Shown: piece after piece, positions 53,507 to 64,000 of the stretch
Numbering within the stretch: the stretch's first letter is position 1
Layout: every line of letters starts with the position of its first letter
Origin: Streptomyces sp. 150FB
GTDB lineage: Bacteria; Actinomycetota; Actinomycetes; Streptomycetales; Streptomycetaceae
Direction: 5' to 3'
DNA length: 64,000 bases
Assembly (NCBI RefSeq): GCF_000818195.1
Contig: NZ_JTHL01000001.1
Coordinates: 6,192,846 to 6,256,845, forward strand
Notes under the pieces: model-generated
Database searches by the model: none
What the model saw: only the letters and a program-made list of their open reading frames with translations
Told to the model about the DNA's origin: nothing
Position numbers and translations under genes: made by a program

Positions 53507-55141
53507 ATGCGCGGAGCCACACACGCCAAGTGGGCCGCATGCGCGGTTGCCGTCGCCCTTGCCGCGACGGCCTGTGGCGGGGGCGGGGGCAGCGGTGGAG
53601 GCGGCGGAGGCGCGAACGGAGTCGTGAGTGCCTCCTGGGGCGACCCGCAGAACCCGCTGGAGCCGGCCAACACCACCGAGGTGCAGGGAGGCAAGGTCCT
53701 CGACCTGATCTTCCGGGGACTCAAGCGCTACAACCCCAAGACCGCCAAGGCGGAGAACGCGCTCGCCCAGAGCATCACGACCAAGGACGCGCGGAACTTC
53801 ACCGTCACCGTGAAGAACGGCTGGACCTTCAGCAACGGTGAGAAGGTCACGGCCAAGTCCTTCGTGAACGCCTGGAACTACGGGGCGAACCTCAAGAACA
53901 ACCAGCTCAACTCCTCGTTCTTCCAGTACATCGACGGATACACCCAGGTCCACCCGAACTCGGGACAGCCCAAGGCCGCGACCATGTCGGGCCTCAAGGT
54001 CACCGGCCCGCAGACCTTCACCGTCCGGCTGTCCCAGAAGTTCTCCACCTGGCCGGACACCCTCGGCTACGCCGCGTTCGCGCCGCTGCCGACCACGTTC
54101 TTCAAGAACCACGCGGCCTGGCTCGCCAAGCCCATCGGCAACGGCCCGTACACCATCCAGAACTACGCCAAGGGCTCCCAGATGAGCCTGCGCACCTGGA
54201 AGGGCTACCCGGGCCCCGACAAGGCCGCCAACGGCGGTGTCGATCTCAAGGTCTACACCGACAACAACACCGCCTACACGGACCTCACCGCCGGCAACCT
54301 CGACCTCGTCGACGACATCCCCTCCTCGCAGCTCAAGAACGTGCAGGCGGACCTGAGCGGCCGCTACATCAACACACCGGCCGGCATCATCCAGACCCTC
54401 GCCTTCCCCTTCTACGACAAGGCGTGGAGCGGGGCGAACGGGGTCAAGCTGCGCACCGGCCTGTCCATGGCGATCAACCGCAAGCAGATCACCAGCACCA
54501 TCTTCGAGAACACCCGCACACCGGCCACCGACTGGACGTCCCCGGTGCTCGGCGCCGCCGGCGGCTACAAGGCCGGGCTCTGCGGTGCGCGGTGCGACTT
54601 CGACGCGGCGGCGGCGAAGAAGATGATCCAGTCCGGCGGGGGCCTGCCCGGCGGCCGGATGACCATCTCGTACAACGCGGACACCGGCTCCCACAAGGTG
54701 TGGGTCGACGCCGTCTGCAACAACATCAACAACGTGCTGGGCAACGACCGGGCGTGCGTGGGCAAACCCGTCGGCACCTTCGCCGACTTCCGCAACCAGA
54801 TCGGCCAGCGCAAGCTGACCAGCCCCTTCCGGGCCGGCTGGCAGATGGACTACCCGCTGATCCAGGACTTCCTCCAGCCGCTCTACTTCACCAACGCCTC
54901 GTCCAACGACGGCAGGTTCACCAGCCCCCAGTTCGACAAGCTGATCAACCAGGCGAACTCGGAGACGAACAGGCCGAAGTCGATCGCGCTGTTCCAGCAG
55001 GCGGAAGGCGTTGTACGGGACCAGATGGCCGCCATCCCGCTCTGGTACCAGAACGGCAGCGCCGGCTACTCGGACAGCATCACCCATGTCGCGCTGAACC
55101 CCTTCAGCGTCCCGGTCTACAACGAGATCACGGTGAAGTGA
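53507..55141 (+). CDS. oligopeptide-binding lipoprotein, cassette 2
   Basis: 544 aa, paralogue of the protein at 47435. Lipobox ATAC, a Gly-rich linker (about 15 glycines), then GDPQNPLEPANTTEV and the matching motifs GWTFSNGEKVTAKSFVNAWNY and GNGPYTIQNY. Divergence in the ligand region suggests a different peptide. GAGGAGG six bases before the ATG. Confidence 0.9.
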   Translation: MRGATHAKWAACAVAVALAATACGGGGGSGGGGGGANGVVSASWGDPQNPLEPANTTEVQGGKVLDLIFRGLKRYNPKTAKAENALAQSITTKDARNFTVTVKNGWTFSNGEKVTAKSFVNAWNYGANLKNNQLNSSFFQYIDGYTQVHPNSGQPKAATMSGLKVTGPQTFTVRLSQKFSTWPDTLGYAAFAPLPTTFFKNHAAWLAKPIGNGPYTIQNYAKGSQMSLRTWKGYPGPDKAANGGVDLKVYTDNNTAYTDLTAGNLDLVDDIPSSQLKNVQADLSGRYINTPAGIIQTLAFPFYDKAWSGANGVKLRTGLSMAINRKQITSTIFENTRTPATDWTSPVLGAAGGYKAGLCGARCDFDAAAAKKMIQSGGGLPGGRMTISYNADTGSHKVWVDAVCNNINNVLGNDRACVGKPVGTFADFRNQIGQRKLTSPFRAGWQMDYPLIQDFLQPLYFTNASSNDGRFTSPQFDKLINQANSETNRPKSIALFQQAEGVVRDQMAAIPLWYQNGSAGYSDSITHVALNPFSVPVYNEITVK

Positions 55142-55241
55142 CCCCGGACGGTGCCCGGCTCGGCGCGTCCCCCGCGCCGGGCCGCCCGCCGTTTCCGCGG
55201 CCCCGCACGCACCCCGTATCCCACGACACCCGGAGCGCCTG

Positions 55242-56165
55242 ATGGGACGTTATGTGATCCGGCGCCTGTTGCAGATGATCCCGGTCTTCATCGGCACCAC
55301 GCTGTTGATCTTCCTCATGGTCAATGTGATGGGCAACCCCATCGCCGGCCTCTGCGGCGATCGGCAGTGCGACCCGACGACCGAGGCCCAGTTGCGCAGG
55401 GACTTCGGCCTCGACAAGCCGGTGTGGCAGCAATACCTCACCTACATGGGGCACGTGTTCACCGGCGACTTCGGCACCGCCTTCGACGGGCAGAAGGTCA
55501 TCGACCTGATGGGGCAGGCCTTCCCCGTCACCATCCGGCTGACGATCGTGGCCATCATCTTCGAGATCATCATCGGCATCATCTTCGGAGTGATCACCGG
55601 ACTGCGCCGGGGCCGGCCCGTCGATACGGGCGTGCTGCTGCTGACGCTGGTCGTGATCTCCGTACCGACCTTTGTCACCGGTCTGATCGTGCAGCTCCTG
55701 CTGGGCGTGAAGTGGAACATCATCGAGCCGTCCGTCTCCTCGTCGGCGCCCTTCGACGAACTCATCGTGCCGGGGCTGGTGCTCGCCTCCGTCTCGCTGG
55801 CCTACGTCACCCGGCTGACCCGGACCTCCATCGCCGAGAACGCGCGCGCCGACTACGTACGTACCGCCACCGCCAAGGGACTGCCCAGACGCCGGGTGAT
55901 CGTCCGGCACCTGCTGCGCAACTCACTGATCCCGGTCGTCACCTTCATCGGGACCGACGTGGGCTCGCTGATGGGCGGCGCGATCGTCACCGAGCGGATC
56001 TTCAACATCCACGGCGTCGGATTCCAGCTCTACCAGGGCATCCTGCGCCAGAACACCCAGACCGTGGTGGGGTTCGTGACCGTCCTGGTCATCGTCTTCC
56101 TGGTGGCGAACCTGCTGGTGGACCTCCTCTACGCCGTTCTCGACCCGAGGATCCGGTATGCCTGA
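55242..56165 (+). CDS. oligopeptide ABC permease (DppB type), cassette 2
   Basis: 307 aa, six helices, EAA loop TATAKGLPRRRVIVRHLLRN. The extracellular loop after helix 1 differs from cassette 1 (GLCGDRQCDP with two Cys). Overlaps the next permease gene by the same ATGCCTGA as in cassette 1. Confidence 0.92.
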   Translation: MGRYVIRRLLQMIPVFIGTTLLIFLMVNVMGNPIAGLCGDRQCDPTTEAQLRRDFGLDKPVWQQYLTYMGHVFTGDFGTAFDGQKVIDLMGQAFPVTIRLTIVAIIFEIIIGIIFGVITGLRRGRPVDTGVLLLTLVVISVPTFVTGLIVQLLLGVKWNIIEPSVSSSAPFDELIVPGLVLASVSLAYVTRLTRTSIAENARADYVRTATAKGLPRRRVIVRHLLRNSLIPVVTFIGTDVGSLMGGAIVTERIFNIHGVGFQLYQGILRQNTQTVVGFVTVLVIVFLVANLLVDLLYAVLDPRIRYA

Positions 56166-57141
56166 GCCGCGGAGTCCCGAGCCCGGCGACGAGGCGATCG
56201 CCGCCACCGGAGCCGGCGGCCCGATGGACCTCGCCGCGAGCGAGGGGATCAGCCTGGAGGGCGGCGGAGCACCCGAGGGCGGCGCGCCGTCGGGGCAGGC
56301 CCGCTCGCTGTGGTCCGACGCCTGGCGCGACCTGCGCCGCAACCCCATCTTCATCATCTCCGGGCTGATCATCCTGTTCCTGATCGTCATCGCGATCTGG
56401 CCGCAGTCGATCACCTCGCTCAACCCGCTCTCCTGCAACCTCGCCAAGGCTCAGGAAGGCTCGGCCCCTGGACACCCCTTCGGCTTCGACGCGCAGGGCT
56501 GCGACGTCTACACCCGTACGGTGTACGGCGCGCGCGCCTCGGTCACCGTCGGCGTCTGCGCCACGCTCGGCGTCTCCATCCTCGGGTCGGTCCTCGGCGG
56601 CCTCGCCGGCTTCTACGGCAGGTACTCGGACGCGATCCTCTCCCGGCTCACCGACATCTTCTTCGGCATCCCGGTGATCCTCGGCGGTCTGGTGCTGCTG
56701 TCCGTGGTGACCAACTCCAGCGTCTGGCCGGTGGTCGGCTTCATGGTGCTCCTCGGCTGGCCGCAGATCTTCCGTATCGCGCGCGGCTCCGTCATCACCA
56801 TCAAGAACAACGACTTCGTCGAGGCGGCCCGCGCCCTCGGCGCATCCAGCTCCCGGATGCTGCTGCGGCACATCATGCCCAACGCGATCGCGCCGGTGAT
56901 CGTCGTGGCGACCATCGCGCTCGGTACGTTCATCTCGCTGGAGGCGACCCTCTCGTTCCTCGGCGTCGGCCTCAAACCGCCGACCGTCTCCTGGGGCATC
57001 GACATCTCCAACGCCTCGCCGAACATCCGCAACGCGCCGCACATGCTGCTCTGGCCCGCCGGCGCGCTGGCCGTCACCGTGCTCGCTTTCATCATGCTCG
57101 GCGACGCGGTGCGCGACGCCCTCGACCCCAAGCTGCGCTGA
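56158..57141 (+). CDS. oligopeptide ABC permease (DppC type), cassette 2
   Basis: 327 aa. Longer acidic/Gly-rich N-terminus than its twin, then DAWRDLRRNPIFIISGLIIL and six helices; EAA loop AARALGASSSRMLLRHIMPN. Ends GDAVRDALDPKLR. AGGAG of the next gene overlaps its stop. Confidence 0.92.
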   Translation: MPEPRSPEPGDEAIAATGAGGPMDLAASEGISLEGGGAPEGGAPSGQARSLWSDAWRDLRRNPIFIISGLIILFLIVIAIWPQSITSLNPLSCNLAKAQEGSAPGHPFGFDAQGCDVYTRTVYGARASVTVGVCATLGVSILGSVLGGLAGFYGRYSDAILSRLTDIFFGIPVILGGLVLLSVVTNSSVWPVVGFMVLLGWPQIFRIARGSVITIKNNDFVEAARALGASSSRMLLRHIMPNAIAPVIVVATIALGTFISLEATLSFLGVGLKPPTVSWGIDISNASPNIRNAPHMLLWPAGALAVTVLAFIMLGDAVRDALDPKLR

Positions 57142-57154
57142 GGAGTTGCGATTC

Positions 57155-58121
57155 ATGTTGCTCGAAGTGCGAAACCTGGAAGTGGAGTTCCGCACCCGCG
57201 AAGGAGTCGTCAACGCCGTCAACGGCGTCAGCTACTCGGTCGACGAGGGCGAGACGCTCGCCGTGCTCGGCGAGTCGGGGTCGGGCAAGTCCGTCACCGC
57301 TCAGGCGGTCATGGGCATCCTGGACGTGCCGCCGGGCCGGATCACCGGCGGTGAGGTGCTCTTCCAGGGCCAGGACCTGCTGAAACTCAAGGAGGAGGAG
57401 CGGCGCAGGATCCGGGGCCGGCGGATGGCAATGATCTTCCAGGACGCGCTCTCCTCGCTCAACCCGGTGCTGAGCGTGGGCGCGCAGCTCGGCGAGATGT
57501 TCATCGTGCACCAGGGCCTGTCGCGCAAGGACGCCAGGACGAAGGCCGTCGAGCTGATGGACCGGGTACGGATCCCGGCGGCGAGGGAGCGGGTGGGGGA
57601 CTACCCGCACCAGTTCTCCGGCGGCATGCGCCAGCGCATCATGATCGCCATGGCGCTGGCGCTGGAACCGTCGCTGATCATCGCCGACGAGCCGACGACC
57701 GCGCTCGACGTGACCATCCAGGCCCAGGTGATGGAGCTGCTGGCCGAACTCCAGCGGGAGCTGAACATGGGGCTGATCCTGATCACCCATGACCTCGGGG
57801 TGGTCGCTGACGTGGCGGACAAGATCGCGGTGATGTACGCGGGCCGGATCGTCGAGACCGCCCCGGTGCACGACATCTACAAGGCGCCCGCCCACCCGTA
57901 CACCCGGGGCCTGCTCGACTCGATCCCGCGGCTGGACCAGAAGGGCCAGGAGCTGTACGCGATCAAGGGGCTGCCGCCGAACCTGCTCAACATCCCGTCG
58001 GGCTGCTCCTTCCACCCGCGCTGTCCGCTCGCCCAGGACGTGTGCACGACGGACGAGCCGCCGCTCTACGAGGTGTCGGCGACCCGCCGCAGCGCCTGCC
58101 ACTTCTGGACGGAGGCAATCC

Positions 58122-58129
<8 letters not shown>
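57155..58129 (+). CDS. oligopeptide ABC ATPase (DppD type), cassette 2
   Basis: 324 aa from the ATG at 57155 ([12 protein letters not shown]), nine bases after AGGAG; a TTG at 57146 would lie on the ribosome site. Walker A GESGSGKS, signature FSGGMRQR, Walker [14 protein letters not shown]-terminal [19 protein letters not shown]. Lacks the 20-residue N-terminal extension of cassette 1. Confidence 0.93.
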
Positions 58130-59216
<1,087 letters not shown>

Positions 59217-59314
59217 ATCACACCAATTTCTTTAACACGCAGGCAACTTGGCGGACGCGACCCGGATATACGGAAGCGTCAGGCTGAACGCCGTACGGCC
59301 GTGCGGGTGCCGTA

Positions 59315-59346
59315 GACCGGCCGGGACCTCAGGGTCCCGGCCGGTC
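59315..59346. terminator. Terminator after cassette 2
   Basis: Perfect 14-bp stem GACCGGCCGGGACC (59315-59328) and 59333-59346 with loop TCAG, then GCCTTTTCC. It also faces the convergent peptidase gene. Confidence 0.85.
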
Positions 59347-59379
59347 GCCTTTTCCGGTGTGGGCTTTCCGGGCCGGCCT

Positions 59380-61524
59380 TCAGGCCTTCGGGGCGAGGCC
59401 CAGGGCGCGCTTCAGGAAGTCGACCTGGAGCAGCAGCATGTTCTCCGCGATCTGTTCCTGCGGTGTCATGTGCGTCACACCCGTCAGCGGCAGCACCTCG
59501 TGCGGGCGGCCCGCCGCCAGGAGTGCCGAGGAGAGCCGCAGGCTGTGGGCGACCAGGACGTTGTCGTCGGCGAGGCCGTGGATGATCATCATGGGGCGGG
59601 CCGGGTTCTCCGGGGCCGACAGGCCGTCGTCCGTGACCAGTGAGTTGAACGCGTACGTCTCGGGCTCGTCCTCGGGGGTGCCGAGGTAGCGCTCCTGGTA
59701 GTGCGTGTCGTACAGCCGCAGATCGGTGACCGGCGCACCCACGACGGCCGCGTGGAAGACGTCGGGGCGGCGCAGGACGGCGAGGCCGGCCAGGTAGCCG
59801 CCGAACGACCAGCCGCGCATCGCCACCCGGCCGAGGTCCAGCGGGAACCGGTCCGCCAGGTCCCGCAGCGCCTCGATCTGGTCGTCGAGGACCAGCGGCA
59901 GGTTCCGGTGGACCGCCTTCTCCCAGCCCGGCGAGCGGCCCGGGGTGCCCCGGCCGTCCGCCACGATCACCGCGAAGCCCTGGTCGGCGAACCACTGGGA
60001 GGTGAGGTGCGGATTGTGCGCGGCCAGGACGCGCTGGCCGTGCGGGCCGCCGTACGGGTCCATCAGGACGGGGAGCGGGCCGTCCGACTCCCGGTAGTCC
60101 GTGGGGAGCAGTACGGCACACGGGATGCGGTGCGCGCCCGCCTCGGTGAGCCGTGCGTGGGCCGTGAGCGGCGGCTGTTCGGCGTACGACGCGATGGTGG
60201 CCAGCGGGTCGCCGTCCCGCAGTACCTGTACGGCGGCCCCCGGCGACGCGGGCCTGGCCGAAACAAGGACCGTGACCCGGCCGCCGCGTACGGCCGTGTG
60301 GACGCCGGGACCGGCCGAGAAGCGCTCCACGCCCAGTTCGTTGACCCGGTACACATGGATCTCGCCCGTCTCCGGCTCCGGAGCGTCCTCGCCCGCCGAC
60401 GCCGAGATCAGGACGTCGCCGTCGCCGATGTCGAGCACCCCGCGCACATGGAGCTGGGGCCCCGTCAGCGGCCGGTCGCCGACCACCAGGACGCGTGCGC
60501 CCCCCTCGTCGGCGATCCGCACGAGCCGGCCGTCCGGCGCCCAGGCGGGCGCGCCGGAGAACAGTTCCAGCCAGATCGGGTCCTCGTCGTGGTGCACCAT
60601 CCTGGTCGCGCCGGTGTCCGTGTTGACCGCCAGATACAGCAGTCCGCGCTGGTCGCGGGTCTGTACGAGCAGCAGCGGCGCCCCGGAGGCCGACCAGTGC
60701 ACCCGCGCCAGATACGGGTGACGCGCCCGGTCCCAGACCACCTCCGTGCGCGTGCCGTCCAGGCCCTGGAGGAAGAGCCGTACCTCGGCGTTGGGCGTAC
60801 CCGCGGCGGGGTACGCCACCTCCGTCGGCCGCCGGTCCGGGTGCGCGGGGTCGGAGATCCACCACCGCCGCACGTCCGTCGTGTCGGCGCGCGCGACCAG
60901 CAGCCTGTCCGATTCGGGCGCCCACCAGAACCCGCGATATCGAGCCATTTCCTCGGCCGCGATGAACTCCGCGAGACCGTACGTGACATCGCCGCTCTCG
61001 GGCTCGGCGAGGGCGCGGTCGCCCCGCCCGTCGGCGCCGATCACGCGCAGCGCGCCGTCGGCCACGTACGCGACGTGCCGCCCGTCCGGCGAGGGGCGGG
61101 GGTCGAGCACCGGTCCTGGGACGGGCAGTTCGCTGACCGTGCCGTCCCGCAGCCCGGCGGTGAACAGCCGTCCCGACAGGGCGAAGGCGGCCAGTTCGAC
61201 GGCGTCGTCAACCGCGTAGCCCACGATTCCCCCCGCGCCCTCACGGGTCCGCTCGCGCCGCGCGCGCTCCTCGGCCGAGAGGTCCTCCTCGGCGCCGCCG
61301 AGCAGCTCCAGGGGGTCGGCGACCGCGCGCTCACGTACGGCTCTGGCGGGGCCGTCAAGGTCCAGCACCCAGAGCTGGTTCGCCCGGTCGGTGCCGGAGG
61401 AGGAACGCAGGAACACCACGCGCGCCCCGTCCGGCGACACGGTGAAGGCCCGCGGGGCACCGAGTGTGAACCGCTGGGTCCTGGCGTACTGACGTGGGAA
61501 CGAGAGCTGCTGCCGCAAGGTCAT
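59380..61524 (-). CDS. S9 family prolyl oligopeptidase (dipeptidyl-peptidase IV-like)
   Basis: 714 aa, cytoplasmic. The N-terminal beta-propeller (about residues 20-470) contains DPP-IV-like EFIAAEEMARYRGFWW. The C-terminal alpha/beta hydrolase has S573 in GWSFGGY, the Asp in HGLADDNV and the His in GVTHM. It probably trims Xaa-Pro dipeptides from imported peptides, which fits its place beside two peptide importers (inference). The ATG at 61524 is taken as the start because similarity begins with the MTLRQQLSFPRQYARTQRF region. Confidence 0.9.
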   Translation of the reverse strand: MTLRQQLSFPRQYARTQRFTLGAPRAFTVSPDGARVVFLRSSSGTDRANQLWVLDLDGPARAVRERAVADPLELLGGAEEDLSAEERARRERTREGAGGIVGYAVDDAVELAAFALSGRLFTAGLRDGTVSELPVPGPVLDPRPSPDGRHVAYVADGALRVIGADGRGDRALAEPESGDVTYGLAEFIAAEEMARYRGFWWAPESDRLLVARADTTDVRRWWISDPAHPDRRPTEVAYPAAGTPNAEVRLFLQGLDGTRTEVVWDRARHPYLARVHWSASGAPLLLVQTRDQRGLLYLAVNTDTGATRMVHHDEDPIWLELFSGAPAWAPDGRLVRIADEGGARVLVVGDRPLTGPQLHVRGVLDIGDGDVLISASAGEDAPEPETGEIHVYRVNELGVERFSAGPGVHTAVRGGRVTVLVSARPASPGAAVQVLRDGDPLATIASYAEQPPLTAHARLTEAGAHRIPCAVLLPTDYRESDGPLPVLMDPYGGPHGQRVLAAHNPHLTSQWFADQGFAVIVADGRGTPGRSPGWEKAVHRNLPLVLDDQIEALRDLADRFPLDLGRVAMRGWSFGGYLAGLAVLRRPDVFHAAVVGAPVTDLRLYDTHYQERYLGTPEDEPETYAFNSLVTDDGLSAPENPARPMMIIHGLADDNVLVAHSLRLSSALLAAGRPHEVLPLTGVTHMTPQEQIAENMLLLQVDFLKRALGLAPKA

Positions 61525-61682
61525 ATGACCGAACCTAGCGCTCGTGCGCCCCCATAGTGCTGCTGTGCACCGATCGATGCGTTGGCACGGATAGTTATGA
61601 TCCGTAGCGCTTGGTGGGTAAGAACCTTCCGGCACATGCAGGTTGCGTCTACCCGATCGAATATTTATGGAGGTGAACCGCC

Positions 61683-61877
61683 GTGGCCCTGTCGATTTCG
61701 GTGGTCGTGCTGCTGGCGATCGTCGTCTTCCTGCTCATCCGGAAATCCGGGCTCAAGGGGGGACACGCGGTGGTCTGCATGCTGCTCGGCTTCTATCTCG
61801 CCAGTTCCACCATCGCCCCGACGGTCAGGGACCTGACCTCGAACGTGGCGAGCATGCTCGGCGGGATCAAGTTCTGA
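61683..61877 (+). CDS. small membrane protein
   Basis: 64 aa. Two hydrophobic helices (SISVVVLLAIVVFLLI and AVVCMLLGFYLASS) joined by a short basic loop RKSGLKGG. GTG start with the strong GGAGGTGA eight bases upstream. Similar short proteins occur in other streptomycetes; function unknown. Confidence 0.75.
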   Translation: MALSISVVVLLAIVVFLLIRKSGLKGGHAVVCMLLGFYLASSTIAPTVRDLTSNVASMLGGIKF

Positions 61878-62031
61878 CCGGGCCTTCGTGTCCCTGACGG
61901 GGCACCTCCGACGTCCCTGACCGGGCACCTCCGGCCTGGCCGACCTGGCTCCCCCCGGTGACCTGGCACCGCGCCCCTGTGACCGGACGCCCGCTCCCGG
62001 GGCCGCGGGGGCGCCCTCGTAGGCTGTTTCC

Positions 62032-62919
62032 ATGACCGACTCCCCCGCCCGCCGTCTCCTGCTGGTGCACGCGCACCCTGACGACGAGACGATCAACAAC
62101 GGCGTCACCATGGCCAAGTACGTGGCCGAGGGCGCCCAGGTCACCCTGGTGACCTGCACGCTGGGCGAGGAGGGCGACGTCATCCCACCTGACCTCGCCC
62201 ACCTCGCGGCGGCCAGGGACGACCGTCTCGGTCCGCACCGCGTCGGTGAACTCGCCGCGGCGATGGCCGCGCTGGGCGTCACCGACCACCGGTTCCTCGG
62301 CGGCCCCGGCAGATACCGGGACTCCGGGATGATGGGTACGGAGCAGAACGACCGCGAGCACGCCTTCTGGCACGCGGACGTCGACGCCGCGGCTCCGTAC
62401 CTCGTCGAGGTGATCCGTGCCGTGCGCCCGCAGGTGCTCGTCACGTACGACCCGAACGGCGGCTACGGCCACCCGGACCACATCCAGGCGCACCGCGTCG
62501 CCACACGCGCCGCCGAGCTGGCGGCGGACGCCACGTACGGAGCCGGCCTCGGCGCCCCGCACGCCGTCGGGAAGATCTACTGGAACCGGGTGCCGCGCTC
62601 GGTCGCCGACGAGGGCCTGGCCGGACTGCGCGCCACGGGCACCGACTTCCCCGGGATCGCGGGGATCGACGACATCCCTGGCGTGGTCGACGACGCGCGG
62701 ATCACGGCGGCGATCGACGGCACCGCGTACGCCGACCGCAAGACGGCCGCGCTGCGCGCGCACGCCAGCCAGATCGCCGTGGACGGGCCGGTCTTCGCCC
62801 TCTCGAACGACCTGGGGCAGCCGATGTTCGCGACGGAGTACTACCAGTTGGTGCACGGCACCTCAGGCGCGCCGTCGGGTGAGCGTGAGAGTGATCTTTT
62901 CGCCGGGGTGGTCGCATGA
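62032..62919 (+). CDS. mshB: N-acetyl-1-D-myo-inositol-2-amino-2-deoxy-alpha-D-glucopyranoside deacetylase
   Basis: 295 aa LmbE/PIG-L family zinc deacetylase. HAHPDDE (13-19) gives zinc ligands H15 and D18, and the third His is in [28 protein letters not shown] and the length fit MshB of mycothiol synthesis, in preference to the shorter mycothiol conjugate amidase Mca, though the two are close. Overlaps the DUF6113 gene by 4 bp. Confidence 0.88.
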   Translation: MTDSPARRLLLVHAHPDDETINNGVTMAKYVAEGAQVTLVTCTLGEEGDVIPPDLAHLAAARDDRLGPHRVGELAAAMAALGVTDHRFLGGPGRYRDSGMMGTEQNDREHAFWHADVDAAAPYLVEVIRAVRPQVLVTYDPNGGYGHPDHIQAHRVATRAAELAADATYGAGLGAPHAVGKIYWNRVPRSVADEGLAGLRATGTDFPGIAGIDDIPGVVDDARITAAIDGTAYADRKTAALRAHASQIAVDGPVFALSNDLGQPMFATEYYQLVHGTSGAPSGERESDLFAGVVA

Positions 62920-63380
62920 GCCCGGGCGGTCGTGCGAATGCGGGCAATCGCGTGAGTTCGGACGTGAGTTCGGGTACGGGCGCGGGGTCGGGCGCGGGTT
63001 CCGGCCAGGGGCCCGGGCCCGGCCGGATCGCCGCTTACCTCGGCCTGGTCGTGCTCGGCGCCGTCGTCGGTGTCGCGGGCGCCCTCGCCCAGGGCGGCCT
63101 GTTCCCCGGCGGTCTGGTGCTGGCGCTGCTCGCCACCGCCGGGCTCTTCATCGGGGGCCTGCGGCTGACCGGCACCCAGCTCGGGGTGGGGGCGCCGGCG
63201 CTCGGCTGGCTGGTCGCCGTCATCCTGCTCAGCCTGGGCAGGCCCGAGGGCGACGCGGTCTTCTCGGGAGGTCTCGGCCCGCTCGTCTACCTGCTCGGTG
63301 GCGCTTTGGTGGCTGTGATCTGTGCCACCATGTCGCGGTTGCCGCAACCGGGCGCGGAGCCCGGCCGACTTGGGAAGTGA
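62916..63380 (+). CDS. DUF6113-like membrane protein
   Basis: 154 aa. A Ser/Gly-rich N-terminus (first 35 residues), then four membrane helices ([64 protein letters not shown]). Coupled to mshB by ATGA. Such proteins regularly follow mshB in actinomycetes; function unknown. Confidence 0.75.
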   Translation: MSPGGRANAGNRVSSDVSSGTGAGSGAGSGQGPGPGRIAAYLGLVVLGAVVGVAGALAQGGLFPGGLVLALLATAGLFIGGLRLTGTQLGVGAPALGWLVAVILLSLGRPEGDAVFSGGLGPLVYLLGGALVAVICATMSRLPQPGAEPGRLGK

Positions 63381-63577
63381 CGCGCCCGTCTGCTGCTGAA
63401 TTGACCATGTCCGTACGGTCGGCGTTGCAACCGCTTCACACGGCCGTCGGATGTCTGTCCGCGGAGGCCAGTATGGTGGTGCGCGCTCCGGGCCCTCCCC
63501 TCGCCTCCGGCATGGGGGACCTGAACAGTTGAGTACCAGCAAGAAACGGGCGGCGGAGCCAACCGGGAGAACCTGCC

Positions 63578-64000
63578 TTGAGTCGTGAAACTGACAGTTC
63601 GTCCTCCGGGCCCCAGGGGCGCGGCGGAGCCGCGTACCCCTCGGGGACACCGCCGTACGGATCACGCCAGTATCCGTCGCTGCATCCCCAGCAGGACGCT
63701 CCGGAGGAGATTGACGCCGAGTCCGCGCCGCGGCCGGACGAGCCGAGAACCGAGACCACTCTGACCACGCGTATCCGGATCAACATCCCGGGCTCGCGGC
63801 CGATTCCGCCTGTCGTCATGCGTACGCCCATGGGCGAGAGCGAGTCCATCGACGGACGTGGCGCTCCGGCCGGGCCGAGCAGTGAGCGCACGGGCGCCGT
63901 CCCGCGCCCCGAGGCGGCCCAGGAGCCGGCCGACGGACGGGGTACGGGCGCGGGCGCCGCCGACGAGAAGCCGGCCGCCGACACGCCCACCAGTGACTGG
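63578..64000 (+). CDS. proline-rich hypothetical protein, partial
   Basis: The frame from TTG at 63578 (GGAG eight bases upstream) stays open for 141 codons to the window edge. The N-terminus is disordered and rich in Pro, Ser, Gly and Glu (SSSSGPQGRGGAAYPS). One more ordered stretch reads LTTRIRINIPGSRPIPPVVM. It may be a large multi-domain protein whose body lies outside the window. No family named. Confidence 0.6.
   Translation, partial: MSRETDSSSSGPQGRGGAAYPSGTPPYGSRQYPSLHPQQDAPEEIDAESAPRPDEPRTETTLTTRIRINIPGSRPIPPVVMRTPMGESESIDGRGAPAGPSSERTGAVPRPEAAQEPADGRGTGAGAADEKPAADTPTSDW

Noticed and set aside
59701..61557. 618-codon plus-strand frame antisense to the S9 peptidase
   Set aside because: Shadow frame; the minus strand has complete catalytic motifs.

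Overview
The window is chromosomal DNA of a Streptomyces species or a very close relative. The GC content is very high, GTG and TTG starts are common, and many genes meet in ATGA overlaps. The gene set is typical: SpoIIE-type PP2C phosphatases with RsbW-like kinase domains, the mycothiol gene mshB, lipoproteins of oligopeptide importers, a TPR STAND ATPase and a DUF6879 protein. I see no rRNA, tRNA, CRISPR array, transposase or phage gene.

1-12.6 kb looks like an uncharacterised small-molecule gene cluster. Left arm, minus strand: an ATP-grasp protein and a 4-oxalocrotonate-tautomerase-like protein. Divergent from it, plus strand: serine O-acetyltransferase, a cysteine-synthase-like PLP enzyme, a cupin and a DMT exporter, closed by a strong hairpin. 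A second plus-strand unit follows: bicupin, AsnB-like amidotransferase, PrpF-like isomerase, acyl-CoA-dehydrogenase-like flavoprotein, dihydroorotase-like cyclic amidohydrolase and flavin reductase, closed by a 16-bp hairpin. My reading is that O-acetylserine is condensed with a purpose-made nitrogen nucleophile, possibly an N-O or cyclic-amide heterocycle, to give a beta-substituted alanine that is then exported. The product cannot be named from sequence.

12.6-37.8 kb is mixed. It holds a secreted beta-helix glycanase behind two LacI-type operators, a GAF/PP2C/kinase-like protein, a Uma2 protein, a secreted serine hydrolase, and a STAND NTPase operon with an N-terminal amyloid-like signalling motif and a decayed leader gene. 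It continues with a threonine-synthase-like enzyme, a GntR regulator, a membrane protein/NarL two-component operon, an NCS1 permease, a SPOR-like small protein, a Nudix hydrolase, an anti-sigma-type ATPase, a large PAS/PP2C protein, a GH18-like protein, a MarR-MFS operon and an isochorismatase-fold protein.

37.8-64 kb is core-like. It contains a succinate dehydrogenase/fumarate reductase operon preceded by two tandem paralogous small proteins, an unusual solute-binding lipoprotein, and typA. Two complete tandem oligopeptide ABC cassettes follow, each ordered SBP-permease-permease-ATPase-ATPase, with identical gene junctions that indicate an ancient duplication; they resemble the BldK type. 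The window ends with an S9 peptidase, a small membrane protein, mshB, a DUF6113 protein and a reading frame that runs off the edge.
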